From: Microbacterium sp. 67-17
Lineage (GTDB): Bacteria; Actinomycetota; Actinomycetes; Actinomycetales; Microbacteriaceae
Length of the DNA: 64,000 nt
Assembly: GCF_001898325.1 (NCBI RefSeq)
Contig: NZ_MKTR01000021.1
Location: 24,868 to 88,867, forward strand
Direction of reading: 5' to 3'
Positions 48,143 through 57,456 of the stretch are shown here, one piece after another. Each line of letters begins with the position of its first letter. Within the stretch, counting starts at the first letter, position 1. The position numbers were made by a program, and so were the translations under genes. The notes under the pieces are model-generated. The model did no database searches and was not told the origin of the DNA. It worked only from the letters and a program-made list of their open reading frames with translations.

Positions 48143-49494
48143 GAGGGCTGGCCTGCTTCCATGGAACGGGCCGCGTCGATCGCGGCTGACAGATCGGATG
48201 CCAGGCGCGTCGCCTCGGCATCCGTGAGATCGTGCACCGTGAGGCGCAGGTGCTGCGCGGCATCCGCTCCGGCGAGCACGAACTCTTCGCCAGAGCGCGC
48301 GAGCCAGCCGCGCCGCATGAGATGCTCGCCGACCGCGCGGGCCGGGGCCCCGAGCGGGACCCACAGGTTGAGGCCGTCGGCAGCATGCGCCGGAACACCG
48401 GCATCCTGCAGCAACTGCGCGACTGCGGCATTGCGCGCGGCGTAGTGGGCGCCCGCTCGCCGGATGTCGTCTCGCACTGCATCATCGGTGAGCAGCGCGT
48501 GAGCGAGGCGCTGCAGCAGATGGCTCACCCACGTTGTTCCGGGGCTCAGACGCAGCGCCAGACGTGCCGCCGTGTCGGGATCTGACGCGGTGACCGCCAG
48601 ACACATGTCAGGCCCGAGGAACTTCGAGACGGACCGGATGAGAGCCCAGCGTTCGTGTTCGGGTCCGACGATCGTGTGGAAGGGACGCTCGGAGAGGAGG
48701 GAGAAGTGGTCGTCCTCCACGACCAGAACGTACGGATGCTCGGCCAACACGGCACGCAGCGCGGCTGCCCGCGCGGCCGACAGGCTTGCACCGGTGGGGT
48801 TCTGTGCCCGGGGCGTGCTCACAATTGCGCGCACCCCGGCATCGAGGGCCGCACGAAGCCCGGCGACCGTCATTCCCTCGTGGTCGACGGGAACCGGCAC
48901 TGCCCGGTACCCACCGAGCCGCAGGATGTTCATCGTCGACAAGAAGCACGGGTCTTCGACGGCGACGGCATCCTCACGGGTAAGGGATTGTCCCAGCAGC
49001 CGCTCGATCGCATCAGACGCGCCGCCCGTGATCGTGAGCCGCAGTTCGGGCTGATCGACCATGGCCTGCCGCATCCACGCGCTGGCCCACGTTTCGAACT
49101 CGCGGTCGATGACCGGCTCCCCGTAGAGCACGGGTCGGCCGATGACGCGGGACAGCACCCTCGCCGGATCCGGGATCAGTGCGGCGTCCGGGTTACCGGT
49201 GCCGAGGTCTCGGAGCACGGTTCCGGCAGCGAACCCTTCTTGCGGCATCCGGGGCGATCCGGCGATGAGTGTGCCGCCCCTGCCCCGCGTCACGACCGTG
49301 CCTGCCTGCGCGAGATGACGATAGGCGGCGACGACGGTATTGCGATTGACGCGCAGACGCTCGGCCAGGGTGCGGACGGGGGGGAGCGCATCTCCAGGAA
49401 CGAGCATGCCGCGTTCGACAAGACCCCGGACACTCTCGGCGATGTCGGTCGCCGTCGAGCCCGCGATCGCCGGTGGGGTGTCGAGAGCAGTCAT
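48139..49494 (-). CDS. pdxR: MocR-type PLP-dependent regulator
   Basis: A 451-residue fusion of a GntR winged helix (residues 10-75, [25 protein letters not shown]) with an aminotransferase fold (about 100-440). The PLP-binding lysine lies in [17 protein letters not shown] near residue 290. In Corynebacterium and other bacteria PdxR activates pdxST when PLP is low. Here it is divergent from pdxST and transcribed with pdxY. TAGACT lies seven bases before the ATG, so a leaderless mRNA is likely. Confidence 0.9.
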   Translation of the reverse strand: MTALDTPPAIAGSTATDIAESVRGLVERGMLVPGDALPPVRTLAERLRVNRNTVVAAYRHLAQAGTVVTRGRGGTLIAGSPRMPQEGFAAGTVLRDLGTGNPDAALIPDPARVLSRVIGRPVLYGEPVIDREFETWASAWMRQAMVDQPELRLTITGGASDAIERLLGQSLTREDAVAVEDPCFLSTMNILRLGGYRAVPVPVDHEGMTVAGLRAALDAGVRAIVSTPRAQNPTGASLSAARAAALRAVLAEHPYVLVVEDDHFSLLSERPFHTIVGPEHERWALIRSVSKFLGPDMCLAVTASDPDTAARLALRLSPGTTWVSHLLQRLAHALLTDDAVRDDIRRAGAHYAARNAAVAQLLQDAGVPAHAADGLNLWVPLGAPARAVGEHLMRRGWLARSGEEFVLAGADAAQHLRLTVHDLTDAEATRLASDLSAAIDAARSMEAGQPS

Positions 49495-49501
49495 CTCGAC
49501 G

Positions 49502-49538
49502 AGTCTAGGCGGTGGGACATGCTAGGTTTTGGCATAGG
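49502..49538. promoter_or_regulatory. Direct repeats between pdxR and pdxS
   Basis: CTAGG...CAT occurs twice with a 17-base period (49505-49521 and 49522-49538), covering the pdxR -10 (TAGACT on the minus strand, 49507-49502). MocR-type regulators typically bind paired direct repeats, so this is the probable PdxR site. Confidence 0.5.
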
Positions 49539-49557
49539 TCAAGACGAAAGGGTCATC

Positions 49558-50448
49558 GTGTCCGCATCCACCACCGGGTCGTCTCGCGTCAAGCGGGGTC
49601 TCGCCGAAATGCTCAAGGGCGGCGTCATCATGGATGTCGTCACTCCCGACCAGGCGAAGATCGCCGAGGACGCGGGTGCGGTCGCGGTGATGGCGCTGGA
49701 GCGGGTGCCCGCCGACATCCGTGCTCAGGGTGGTGTGTCGCGCATGAGCGACCCCGACATGATCGACGGCATCATCGAGGCGGTCTCGATCCCGGTCATG
49801 GCCAAGGCCCGCATCGGCCACTTCGTCGAGGCACAGGTGCTGCAGGAACTCGGCGTCGATTACATCGACGAATCCGAAGTGCTCTCGCCCGCTGACTACG
49901 TCAACCACATCGACAAGTGGGGTTTCACGGTGCCGTTCGTCTGTGGCGCCACGAACCTCGGTGAGGCCCTGCGTCGCATCAACGAGGGCGCGGCGATGAT
50001 CCGCTCGAAGGGTGAGGCCGGCACCGGTGACGTCTCCGAGGCGATGAAGCACATCCGCAAGATCAAGGGTGAGATCGCCGCGCTCGGCGCTCTCTCCAAG
50101 GACGAGCTGTACGTCGCCGCCAAGGATCTTCAGGCGCCCTATGAACTCGTCGCCGAGATCGCCGAGACCGGAACACTGCCGGTCGTGCTCTTCGTCGCCG
50201 GGGGCGTTGCGACTCCGGCGGATGCCGCCATGATGATGCAGCTCGGCGCCGATGGCGTCTTCGTCGGCTCGGGCATCTTCAAGTCCGGCAATCCGGCGCA
50301 GCGCGCCGCAGCGATCGTGAAGGCGACGACCTTCTACGACGACGCGAAGGTCATTGCCGACGTGTCCCGCGGCCTGGGCGAAGCGATGGTGGGCATCAAC
50401 GTCGCCGACCTTCCCGCGCCGCACCGACTGGCCGAGCGGGGCTGGTGA
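49558..50448 (+). CDS. pdxS: PLP synthase subunit PdxS
   Basis: Catalytic lyase subunit of the de novo pyridoxal 5'-phosphate synthase; it uses ribose 5-phosphate, glyceraldehyde 3-phosphate and ammonia from PdxT. The 296-residue TIM barrel carries the two catalytic lysines in [12 protein letters not shown] near residue 82 and [11 protein letters not shown] near 150. The GTG at 49558 is chosen because AAAGGG lies five bases before it; the long open frame upstream has no family-like sequence. The stop overlaps the pdxT start by four bases. Confidence 0.95.
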   Translation: MSASTTGSSRVKRGLAEMLKGGVIMDVVTPDQAKIAEDAGAVAVMALERVPADIRAQGGVSRMSDPDMIDGIIEAVSIPVMAKARIGHFVEAQVLQELGVDYIDESEVLSPADYVNHIDKWGFTVPFVCGATNLGEALRRINEGAAMIRSKGEAGTGDVSEAMKHIRKIKGEIAALGALSKDELYVAAKDLQAPYELVAEIAETGTLPVVLFVAGGVATPADAAMMMQLGADGVFVGSGIFKSGNPAQRAAAIVKATTFYDDAKVIADVSRGLGEAMVGINVADLPAPHRLAERGW

Positions 50449-51044
50449 GCGCGACGCGTCCGCACGTCGGAGTGCTCGCCCTCCAGGGCGACGTGCGCGA
50501 GCACGCGGCCGTGCTGCAGGCCCTCGATGTCGAAGTCTCCCTCGTGCGCCGCCCCGAGGAACTCGCCGCTGTCGACGGGCTTGTCATCCCCGGCGCGGAG
50601 TCCAGCGTGATCGACAAGCTCTCGCGGGCGTTCGGGATGCGCGAGCCCATCATGGCCGCTCGCGAGGCCGGAATGCCGATGTACGGCACGTGTGCTGGCC
50701 TCATCCTGTTGGCCGATTCCATCGTTGACGGAATCGAGGGCCAGCAGACATTCGGAGGCCTTGACGTGGTCGTTCGCCGCAATGCGTTCGGGAGCCAGGT
50801 GGACTCGTTCGAAACCGATCTCGTCGTCCCGGCTTTCGACGATCAGAGCGTCCACGCTGTCTTCATCCGCGCGCCGCTGGTCGAGCAGGTGGGGGAGCTC
50901 GCCGAGGTGGTGGCATCCCTCGACGATGGCCGGGTGGTCGCCGTCCGTCAAGGTGCGCTGCTCGGAACCTCGTTCCACCCTGAGGTGACTGGTGAGACCC
51001 GCTTCCACGAGCTGTTCCTGCAAGCCGTGCGCGCGGCAGCCTGA
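50445..51044 (+). CDS. pdxT: PLP synthase glutaminase subunit PdxT
   Basis: Supplies ammonia to PdxS by hydrolysing glutamine. The 199-residue class I glutamine amidotransferase has the nucleophile Cys in [11 protein letters not shown] near residue 84 and the His-Glu pair in [11 protein letters not shown] near 175, with the oxyanion segment [11 protein letters not shown] near 50. The GTG start overlaps the pdxS stop (GTGA). Confidence 0.95.
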   Translation: MSATRPHVGVLALQGDVREHAAVLQALDVEVSLVRRPEELAAVDGLVIPGAESSVIDKLSRAFGMREPIMAAREAGMPMYGTCAGLILLADSIVDGIEGQQTFGGLDVVVRRNAFGSQVDSFETDLVVPAFDDQSVHAVFIRAPLVEQVGELAEVVASLDDGRVVAVRQGALLGTSFHPEVTGETRFHELFLQAVRAAA

Positions 51045-51067
51045 CGGTGCCCGCGTCGCGCGGCCGA

Positions 51068-51073
51068 TAGAAT
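51068..51073 (+). promoter_or_regulatory. -10 element for leaderless yebC
   Basis: TAGAAT ends seven bases before the ATG at 51081. There is no Shine-Dalgarno sequence between them. Confidence 0.55.
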
Positions 51074-51080
51074 CGAGCGC

Positions 51081-51839
51081 ATGTCCGGCCACTCCAAGTG
51101 GGCGACGACCAAGCACAAGAAGGCCGTCATTGACGCGCGTCGTGCAAAGTCGTTCGCCAAACTCATCAAGAACATCGAAGTCGCAGCCAAGCTCGGCGGT
51201 GCCGATCTCTCGGGTAACCCGACGCTGTACGACGCCGTACAGAAGGCGAAGAAGACGTCGGTTCCCAACGACAACATCGATCGCGCGATCAAGCGCGGCG
51301 CGGGAATCTCGGGCGACTCGGTCGAGTATCTGACGATCCTCTACGAAGGCTACGGACCCAACGGCGTCGCGCTCATGATCGAGTGTTTGACCGACAACAA
51401 GAACCGCGCGGCCGCGGAGGTGCGCACCGCGCTCTCGCGCAACGGGGGAACGCTGGCCGACCCCGGGTCGGTCGCGTACAACTTCCACCGCAAGGGCGTC
51501 ATCGTCGTCTCCGGCGAGGGCACCACCGAAGACGACGTCATGATGGCAGCTCTCGAAGCCGGCGCGGAGGAGATCGAGCCGCACGCGCAGGGGTTCGAGG
51601 TCATCACCGAGGCATCCGACCTCGTCGCGGTGCGATCGGCACTGCAGGAGGCGGGGCTGGATTACGAATCGGCGGATGTCGAGTTCGTCCCCTCTCTCAA
51701 GGTCGAGGTCGACGCCGATACTGCGCGCAAGGTCTTCCGCCTCATCGATGCTCTCGAAGACAGCGACGACGTCCAGAACGTCTACAGCAACTTCGACCTG
51801 AGCGCCGAGGTGCAGGCCGAACTCGAGAACGACGAATAG
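51081..51839 (+). CDS. yebC: YebC/PmpR family protein
   Basis: A 252-residue member of the YebC/PmpR/TACO1 family. The N-terminus [25 protein letters not shown] is diagnostic. The three-domain protein was first viewed as a transcription regulator; recent work on the family connects it with translation of proline-rich stretches. It precedes ruvC, as in many actinobacteria. The gene seems to be read from a leaderless message. Confidence 0.95.
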   Translation: MSGHSKWATTKHKKAVIDARRAKSFAKLIKNIEVAAKLGGADLSGNPTLYDAVQKAKKTSVPNDNIDRAIKRGAGISGDSVEYLTILYEGYGPNGVALMIECLTDNKNRAAAEVRTALSRNGGTLADPGSVAYNFHRKGVIVVSGEGTTEDDVMMAALEAGAEEIEPHAQGFEVITEASDLVAVRSALQEAGLDYESADVEFVPSLKVEVDADTARKVFRLIDALEDSDDVQNVYSNFDLSAEVQAELENDE

Positions 51840-51873
51840 GGCGCGCCTTCTGGGCACCGCCGCTCGTCGCGCC

Positions 51874-51879
51874 TAGCGT
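51874..51879 (+). promoter_or_regulatory. -10 element for leaderless ruvC
   Basis: TAGCGT ends six bases before the GTG at 51886, 34 bases after the yebC stop codon. Confidence 0.45.
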
Positions 51880-51885
51880 TGCCGG

Positions 51886-52449
51886 GTGGCGACTGTTCGT
51901 GTGCTCGGAATCGACCCCGGTCTCACCCGCTGCGGCGTGGGTGTCGTGGATGTCGCTGCCGACCGCTCGGCCGTCCTCGTGCATGTCGGCGTGATCAGGA
52001 CGGATGCCGACCTCGCCATCGAGCGCCGTCTCGCGGGCATCGCGTCCGGCATCCGAGAGATCCTCGATCTGCATCGGCCGGATGTCGTCGCTGTGGAGCG
52101 CGTGTTCGCCCAACAGAACCGGAGCACGGTCATGGGTACCGCGCAGGCCAGCGGTATTGCGCTGATGCTCGCGGGCGAGCGGGGTCTTCCGGCGGCTACG
52201 CACACGCCAACGGAAGTCAAGGCCGCGATCACCGGATACGGCAGCGCAGATAAACGCCAGGTCCAGACGATGGTGGCCCGCATCCTGAGGCTGGACGCCC
52301 TGCCTCAGCCCGCAGACGCTGCTGATGCGCTGGCGCTCGCTCTCTGCCACGCGTGGCGGGGTGCTCCGCAGACGGGCGCGGCGAGCGGTGGCTCGTTGAC
52401 CAAGGCGCAGCAGGCCTGGCGGGATGCCGAACGGCGCGCCCGGGTCTGA
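51886..52449 (+). CDS. ruvC: Holliday junction resolvase RuvC
   Basis: Cuts Holliday junctions during recombinational repair together with RuvAB. The 187-residue endonuclease has its four acidic active-site residues in GIDPGLTRCG near residue 8, VAVERVFAQQN near 67, and PADAADALALALCH near 145. The start is GTG at 51886, with TAGCGT six bases upstream and no Shine-Dalgarno, so it seems separately transcribed. Confidence 0.95.
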   Translation: MATVRVLGIDPGLTRCGVGVVDVAADRSAVLVHVGVIRTDADLAIERRLAGIASGIREILDLHRPDVVAVERVFAQQNRSTVMGTAQASGIALMLAGERGLPAATHTPTEVKAAITGYGSADKRQVQTMVARILRLDALPQPADAADALALALCHAWRGAPQTGAASGGSLTKAQQAWRDAERRARV

Positions 52450-52458
52450 GCGTGTCGC

Positions 52459-52474
52459 TCGAACAAATGTCCGA
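52459..52474 (+). promoter_or_regulatory. LexA/SOS box upstream of ruvA
   Basis: TCGAAC-AAAT-GTCCGA differs by one base from the actinobacterial SOS box TCGAAC-N4-GTTCGA. It lies ten bases before a TAGCCT -10 candidate (52484-52489), well placed for repression of ruvAB. Confidence 0.7.
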
Positions 52475-52527
52475 TTCGCCGCATAGCCTGCTCTGAGGCG
52501 CGCGCAGCGCCGAACGGAGGGAGCACG

Positions 52528-53139
52528 ATGATTTCGTCAGTGCGGGGCATCGTCGGCTACGCCGATCAGGACTCAGTGGTGGTCGAGGTCGGGGGAGTCG
52601 GACTCACCGTCGCCGTGACGCCCGCCGTGGCCCGCTCGGCGCGCGTTGGCGAGCCGCTGTTTCTGCACACGTCATTGATCGTGCGGGAAGACGCTTTGAG
52701 TCTCGTCGGCTTCGAGGCCCGCGACGAACTGACGACTTTCCTCCTTCTGGTCGGAGTCACCGGCGTCGGCCCCAAGTCCGCACTGGGCGTGCTCAGCGCC
52801 ATGTCCGTCGACCAGATCGCCACCGCCGTCGCTGCCGAAGACGACGCGCCGTTCCGGCGGGTATCGGGGATCGGCCCGAAGACAGCCAAGCTGATCGTGC
52901 TGCACTTGACAGGGAAGGTCATCGCCCCCGCCGTAGCCTCGCGCGCGGCATCCGTCACCGATAACCGGGCCGATGCAGTAACCGCAGCGTTGACCGGACT
53001 GGGATGGCCCGAGCGCCACGCCGCCGAGGTGGCAGCCACTGTTCTGGAGGATGCCGCGGCAGAGGCATCCGTGCAGGACCTGCTGCGTCGGGCACTGGCT
53101 GAACTCGGCCCGGCGCGAAAGGAGCCCCTGCGTGGATGA
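52528..53139 (+). CDS. ruvA: Holliday junction DNA helicase subunit RuvA
   Basis: Tetrameric DNA-binding subunit that targets RuvB to Holliday junctions. The 203-residue protein has an N-terminal OB domain ([24 protein letters not shown]), two helix-hairpin-helix motifs ([18 protein letters not shown] near 75 and [19 protein letters not shown] near 115) and a C-terminal RuvB-binding domain. GGAGGGAG precedes the ATG. A LexA-like box lies upstream. Confidence 0.95.
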   Translation: MISSVRGIVGYADQDSVVVEVGGVGLTVAVTPAVARSARVGEPLFLHTSLIVREDALSLVGFEARDELTTFLLLVGVTGVGPKSALGVLSAMSVDQIATAVAAEDDAPFRRVSGIGPKTAKLIVLHLTGKVIAPAVASRAASVTDNRADAVTAALTGLGWPERHAAEVAATVLEDAAAEASVQDLLRRALAELGPARKEPLRG

Positions 53140-54154
53140 TCTGACCGACCCCACACCCTCGAAGGATGAGTCAGAGCTCGCGATCGAGGGGGCGCTCCGG
53201 CCGGCATCCCTCGCGGAGTTCGTTGGGCAGACGAAAGTGCGGGGACAACTCCAGCTCCTCCTCGACGCAGCCCGACTTCAGGAGCGCCCCGCCGACCACA
53301 TTCTGCTGGCCGGACCGCCGGGCCTGGGCAAGACGACGCTGGCCATGATCGTTGCCCACGAGAGCGAACGTCCGCTTCGAATGTCGAGCGGACCGGCGAT
53401 CCAGCATGCCGGCGATCTCGCGGCGCTGCTCTCAAGCCTGACGCCCGGTGAGGTGCTTTTCATCGATGAGATCCACCGCATGGCGCGCTCTGCTGAAGAG
53501 ATGCTCTACCTCGCGATGGAAGACTTCCGGATCGACATCATGGTCGGCAAAGGGGCCGGCGCGACGAGCATCCCGCTCGATCTGGCCCCGTTCACGCTCG
53601 TGGGCGCCACGACGCGCGCGGGCCTGCTCCCCAACCCGCTGCGCGACCGCTTCGGATTCACCGCGCACCTCGAGTATTACGAGCCCGAAGAGCTCGAACG
53701 CGTCCTCGAGCGGTCGGCCCGGATGCTTGATGTTCCGCTGCCAGCCGAATCCCGTGCCGAGATCGCCCGGCGTTCGCGAGGAACCCCGCGCATCGCCAAC
53801 CGTCTGCTGCGACGAGTCCGTGACTACGTCGTGGTCCACGGGGGAAGCGCCACCGCAGCATCCGTAGACGCAGCCCTCGACCTCTACGACGTCGACGCGA
53901 TCGGGCTCGACCGACTTGATCGCGCCGTCCTGGAGGCGCTTGTGCGCCGTTTCCACGGGGGGCCGGTCGGACTCAACACGCTCGCCGTGACCGTCGGGGA
54001 AGAGGCAGACACCATCGAGTCCGTCATCGAGCCCTACCTCGTGCGGATCGGATTCATGGGGCGTACGCCGCGCGGGCGCGTGGCAACTCCCGACGCCTAC
54101 GCGCACCTCGGCGTGCGTCATGCCGATCAGACGCTGAGATTCGATGACCTATAA
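53132..54154 (+). CDS. ruvB: Holliday junction DNA helicase subunit RuvB
   Basis: Hexameric AAA+ motor for branch migration. The 340-residue protein shows Walker [14 protein letters not shown] near residue 57, Walker [11 protein letters not shown] near 105, the sensor region [20 protein letters not shown] near 155 and the C-terminal winged helix with [16 protein letters not shown]. The GTG at 53132 has AAAGGAG seven bases upstream and overlaps the end of ruvA by eight bases; the frame stays open upstream inside ruvA only. Confidence 0.95.
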   Translation: MDDLTDPTPSKDESELAIEGALRPASLAEFVGQTKVRGQLQLLLDAARLQERPADHILLAGPPGLGKTTLAMIVAHESERPLRMSSGPAIQHAGDLAALLSSLTPGEVLFIDEIHRMARSAEEMLYLAMEDFRIDIMVGKGAGATSIPLDLAPFTLVGATTRAGLLPNPLRDRFGFTAHLEYYEPEELERVLERSARMLDVPLPAESRAEIARRSRGTPRIANRLLRRVRDYVVVHGGSATAASVDAALDLYDVDAIGLDRLDRAVLEALVRRFHGGPVGLNTLAVTVGEEADTIESVIEPYLVRIGFMGRTPRGRVATPDAYAHLGVRHADQTLRFDDL

Positions 54155-54155
54155 T
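54150..54155 (+). promoter_or_regulatory. TATAAT -10 at the end of ruvB
   Basis: A perfect TATAAT overlaps the ruvB stop codon and lies 68 bases before yajC. The -35 at 17-base spacing (TCAGAC) is weak, so activity is only suggested. Confidence 0.45.
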
Positions 54156-54222
54156 TCCTGGAGGCTTTGACCCCCACGCGGCCCGACGTCTGCGCGGCCG
54201 CACCCGAAAGGCGCCCCTCTTC

Positions 54223-54675
54223 ATGAACTTCCAGGATTTCTTCCTCAACTACGGTCTGCTCATCTTGCTGGGCGCCCTCCTGGTGTTCATGTTCTGGAAC
54301 TCCAGTCGCCGCATGAAGAAGCAACGCGAGGAGCAGGCTCAGAAGGCTCGCCAGACCGTTCCGGGAGCCGAGGTACTGCTGCAGGGTGGCCTCTACGGCA
54401 CGATCGTGGAGTTCGACCCCGACAATCTCGACCAGCCTGCGGTGGTCGAGATCGCTCCCGGTGTTGACATCAAGGTGCACAGCCAGGCAATTCTTCGTGT
54501 CATCACCCCCGCTGACGAGGTCGAGGACGAAACCGATGACGGGTTCGACGACATCGTCGACAACTATCACGAGACCCACGACGGCGAGTCGTCGGACGCT
54601 GTGACCCCGGACGCGGAGCCGGCAGCAGAGACCGACACCGACGGGCGTGACGGCGACACCAAGCCCAACGCCTGA
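54223..54675 (+). CDS. yajC: Preprotein translocase subunit YajC
   Basis: Small inner-membrane partner of SecDF. The 150-residue protein has one transmembrane helix (residues 6-26) followed by the conserved RRMKKQREEQAQ stretch and a YajC domain with PGAEVLLQGGLYGTIVEFD near residue 45. The last 50 residues are an acidic disordered tail. secD follows after 18 bases. Confidence 0.93.
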   Translation: MNFQDFFLNYGLLILLGALLVFMFWNSSRRMKKQREEQAQKARQTVPGAEVLLQGGLYGTIVEFDPDNLDQPAVVEIAPGVDIKVHSQAILRVITPADEVEDETDDGFDDIVDNYHETHDGESSDAVTPDAEPAAETDTDGRDGDTKPNA

Positions 54676-54693
54676 TCCTTCCGAGAGCATCCC

Positions 54694-56415
54694 GTGGCCG
54701 CATCCACTCCTGTTCGCCGTGCCTGGCGGGCCCTCACCGGCCTGCTGACGATCACGGCGGTACTGTTCGGCATCAACGCCCTCGGCGTCTACGTTTTCAA
54801 CGCGAGCTCGTGGACCCCTGAGCTCGCTCTCGACCTTCAAGGTGGCACCCAGATCATCCTCGAAGCGCAGACTGCAGACGGGACGAATCCGTCGGCCGAG
54901 CAGATGAATCAGGCCGTCACGATCATCCGGCAGCGCGTTGACGCATCCGGTGTCGGCGAAGCCGACGTCACCACAGAAGGTGGCAAGAACATCGTCGTCC
55001 AGATTCCTGGTCAAGCTGACGAAGAGACGCGGCAGCGCATTGAGGCGTCAGCGCAGCTGCAGCTGCGTGCGGTTCTCTACTCCGGATCTCCGGCGACAAG
55101 CTTCGTGGGCGATGACGGCGAGTCCACTCCGTACCCCACGCCGGATCCGGCACTCGAATCCACGCCCACGGTGGAGCCCACGAACGGGAGCGACCCCGCG
55201 TGGATCACTCCTGCGCTCCAGGCCGAGTTCCTCGCGTACAACTGCGCCGATCCGGCCAATGATCCCGCTAACGCACCGACCGACGAGCCCCTCATCACCT
55301 GTGATGCCAACGGGACGGTCAAGTACATCCTCGGGCCGGTAGAGCTCGACGGGTCGTCGATTGTGGATGCGACCAGTGGACTTGAGCAGACCTCCGGACA
55401 GTGGGTCGTCAACCTTCGTTTCGACGAAGCGGGAACCGAGACGTTCGGTCAGATCAGCCAGAGACTGTATGGTGCAACGCCACCGCTCAACCAGTTCGCT
55501 TTCGTCCTCGACGGCTACGTACTGACTGCGCCCTCGATGAACGGCGTCATCCTCGACGGGCAGCCGAGCATTAGCGGCACCTTCACCCAGGAGACGGCGA
55601 AGGTCCTGGCTGACCAGCTCAAGTACGGCGCCCTGCCGCTGAGTTTCGCCGTCGTGAGCTCTGACACGATCTCGGCAACCCTAGGATCGCAGCAGCTGCA
55701 GATCGGTCTGATCGCCGGTCTCATCGGCCTCGCCTTGGTCGCCATCTACTCGCTGATCGTCTATCGCGCACTCGGGTTCGTGATCATCGCATCCCTGGTG
55801 GTGATGGCGGTTCTCACCTACGTGATGCTGCTGATCCTCGGCTGGCGCATGGGCTTCCGACTCTCGCTCGCGGGTGTGGCCGGTCTGATCGTGTCGATCG
55901 GGTTCACCGCTGACTCGTTCATCGTCTACTTCGAACGCATTCGAGACGAACTGCGAGACGGCAAGTCGATCACGGGCGCCGTCGAAGACGGCTGGTCGCG
56001 GGCAAAGCGAACGATCTACATCTCGAAGTCGATCAACATCCTTGCCGCTGTCGTGCTGTACATCCTTGCGGATGCGACGGTGAAGGGCTTCGCTTTCACT
56101 CTCGGGCTCACAACGGCGATCGATGTCCTCATCTTCATCCTGTTCACCCACCCGGTGATGCAGCTGTTGGCTCGAACGCGATTCTTCTCGTCCGGCCACC
56201 CGCTGTCGGGCCTCGATCCCGACGCGCTCGGCGCGGTCTACCGGGGCCGCGCGCAGTTCCGCGCGCCGGTTGTGACGCCCAAGACGGCAGCCGAGAAGCG
56301 GGCGTCCCGGTCGCGGGGCGAAGCCGCGCGTCGCCAGACGATAGCCGAGCGCAAGCTCGCCGAATCTCGCACACCCGGGTCTACCCAGCCCACCGAGGGA
56401 GAGGACACCCCCTGA
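54694..56415 (+). CDS. secD: Protein translocase subunit SecD
   Basis: Large membrane subunit that uses the proton gradient to help pull proteins out of SecYEG. The 573-residue protein has a first membrane helix (residues 14-32), the conserved LALDLQGGTQIILEA near 48, a large periplasmic-type outer domain with an Asn/Thr/Pro-rich insertion (about 140-200), and five C-terminal helices with the SIGFTADSFIVYFERIRDEL signature near 405. The GTG start is at 54694. The stop overlaps the secF start (TGATG). Confidence 0.95.
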   Translation: MAASTPVRRAWRALTGLLTITAVLFGINALGVYVFNASSWTPELALDLQGGTQIILEAQTADGTNPSAEQMNQAVTIIRQRVDASGVGEADVTTEGGKNIVVQIPGQADEETRQRIEASAQLQLRAVLYSGSPATSFVGDDGESTPYPTPDPALESTPTVEPTNGSDPAWITPALQAEFLAYNCADPANDPANAPTDEPLITCDANGTVKYILGPVELDGSSIVDATSGLEQTSGQWVVNLRFDEAGTETFGQISQRLYGATPPLNQFAFVLDGYVLTAPSMNGVILDGQPSISGTFTQETAKVLADQLKYGALPLSFAVVSSDTISATLGSQQLQIGLIAGLIGLALVAIYSLIVYRALGFVIIASLVVMAVLTYVMLLILGWRMGFRLSLAGVAGLIVSIGFTADSFIVYFERIRDELRDGKSITGAVEDGWSRAKRTIYISKSINILAAVVLYILADATVKGFAFTLGLTTAIDVLIFILFTHPVMQLLARTRFFSSGHPLSGLDPDALGAVYRGRAQFRAPVVTPKTAAEKRASRSRGEAARRQTIAERKLAESRTPGSTQPTEGEDTP

Positions 56416-57404
56416 TGCGCTCTCTCAACCAGCTCGGAAACGACCTGTACAGCGGCAAGACCTCCTTCCCGTTCGTCGGCAAGCGGCGACTGTGGTTCAT
56501 CATCGCCGCGGTCCTGGTGATCGGCTCAGCGCTCGTGCCCTTCATCCGGCCGATTCAGTTCTCGATCGAGTTCACGGGTGGATCGCAGTTCACCGTTTCG
56601 GGAGTCACCAACCCCGATCAGTTGATCGCGACCGAAGCTGTGCAGTCCGTCGTGCCCGGCGCGACGACCAAGGTTGCAACCGTTGGAGCTGAGACCGTTC
56701 GTGTCCAAACGGACCAGATGACGGACGCCGAGACGCGAGATGTTGCGGCGGCGCTTGCCGAGGCTTACAGCGTCGACGCGAGCGAAGTGACCACCTCGTT
56801 CATCGGCCCGAGTTGGGGTCAGGATGTCACGCGCCAGTCGCTGTGGGGTCTTGCGATCTTCCTCGCGCTGACGTTCATCATCCTTGCGCTGTACTTCCGC
56901 ACCTGGAAGATGTCCGCGGCGGCGATCATCGGTCTCGTCGACGTGCTGGTTATTACGGTCGGGATCTACGCGCTCTTCGGCTTCGAGATCTCTCCCGCGG
57001 CAGTCATCGGGTTCCTCACGATCCTCGCGTACTCGCTGTACGACACGACTGTCGTGTTCGACAAGGTCCGCGAGAACACGTCCGAAGACGGAGAGATATC
57101 GGGTCGAACCTTCGGTGAGTCGGTGAACCTGGCTGTGAATCAGACGCTGGTGCGCTCGATCAACACCACCGTCGTTGCGATCCTGCCGGTCGGTGCGATC
57201 CTCTTCATCGGTGCATTCTGGCTCGGCGCCGAGACGCTGACCGATATCTCGCTGTCGATCTTCGTCGGGATCATCGTGGCCGCCTATTCGACGCTGTTCG
57301 TTGCGGCACCGCTGTTCTCGCTGTTCCGCGAGGGCGAGGCGCCCATCCGCCAGCGCGACCAGCGCGTCATCGCTGCCCGCGAACAGGCGGTAGCTTCGGC
57401 CTGA
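56415..57404 (+). CDS. secF: Protein translocase subunit SecF
   Basis: Partner of SecD. The 329-residue protein has six transmembrane helices; the first is near residues 25-45, then [14 protein letters not shown] (outer domain start), and later the paired SYDTTVVFD-type element [18 protein letters not shown] near 205. It shares a base with the secD stop codon, so it is translated with it. Confidence 0.95.
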   Translation: MRSLNQLGNDLYSGKTSFPFVGKRRLWFIIAAVLVIGSALVPFIRPIQFSIEFTGGSQFTVSGVTNPDQLIATEAVQSVVPGATTKVATVGAETVRVQTDQMTDAETRDVAAALAEAYSVDASEVTTSFIGPSWGQDVTRQSLWGLAIFLALTFIILALYFRTWKMSAAAIIGLVDVLVITVGIYALFGFEISPAAVIGFLTILAYSLYDTTVVFDKVRENTSEDGEISGRTFGESVNLAVNQTLVRSINTTVVAILPVGAILFIGAFWLGAETLTDISLSIFVGIIVAAYSTLFVAAPLFSLFREGEAPIRQRDQRVIAAREQAVASA

Positions 57405-57456
57405 TCGCCTCAACCGCGGCGTAGGATATGGGCTCCAGCGAAGGGAGGGCTATCGG

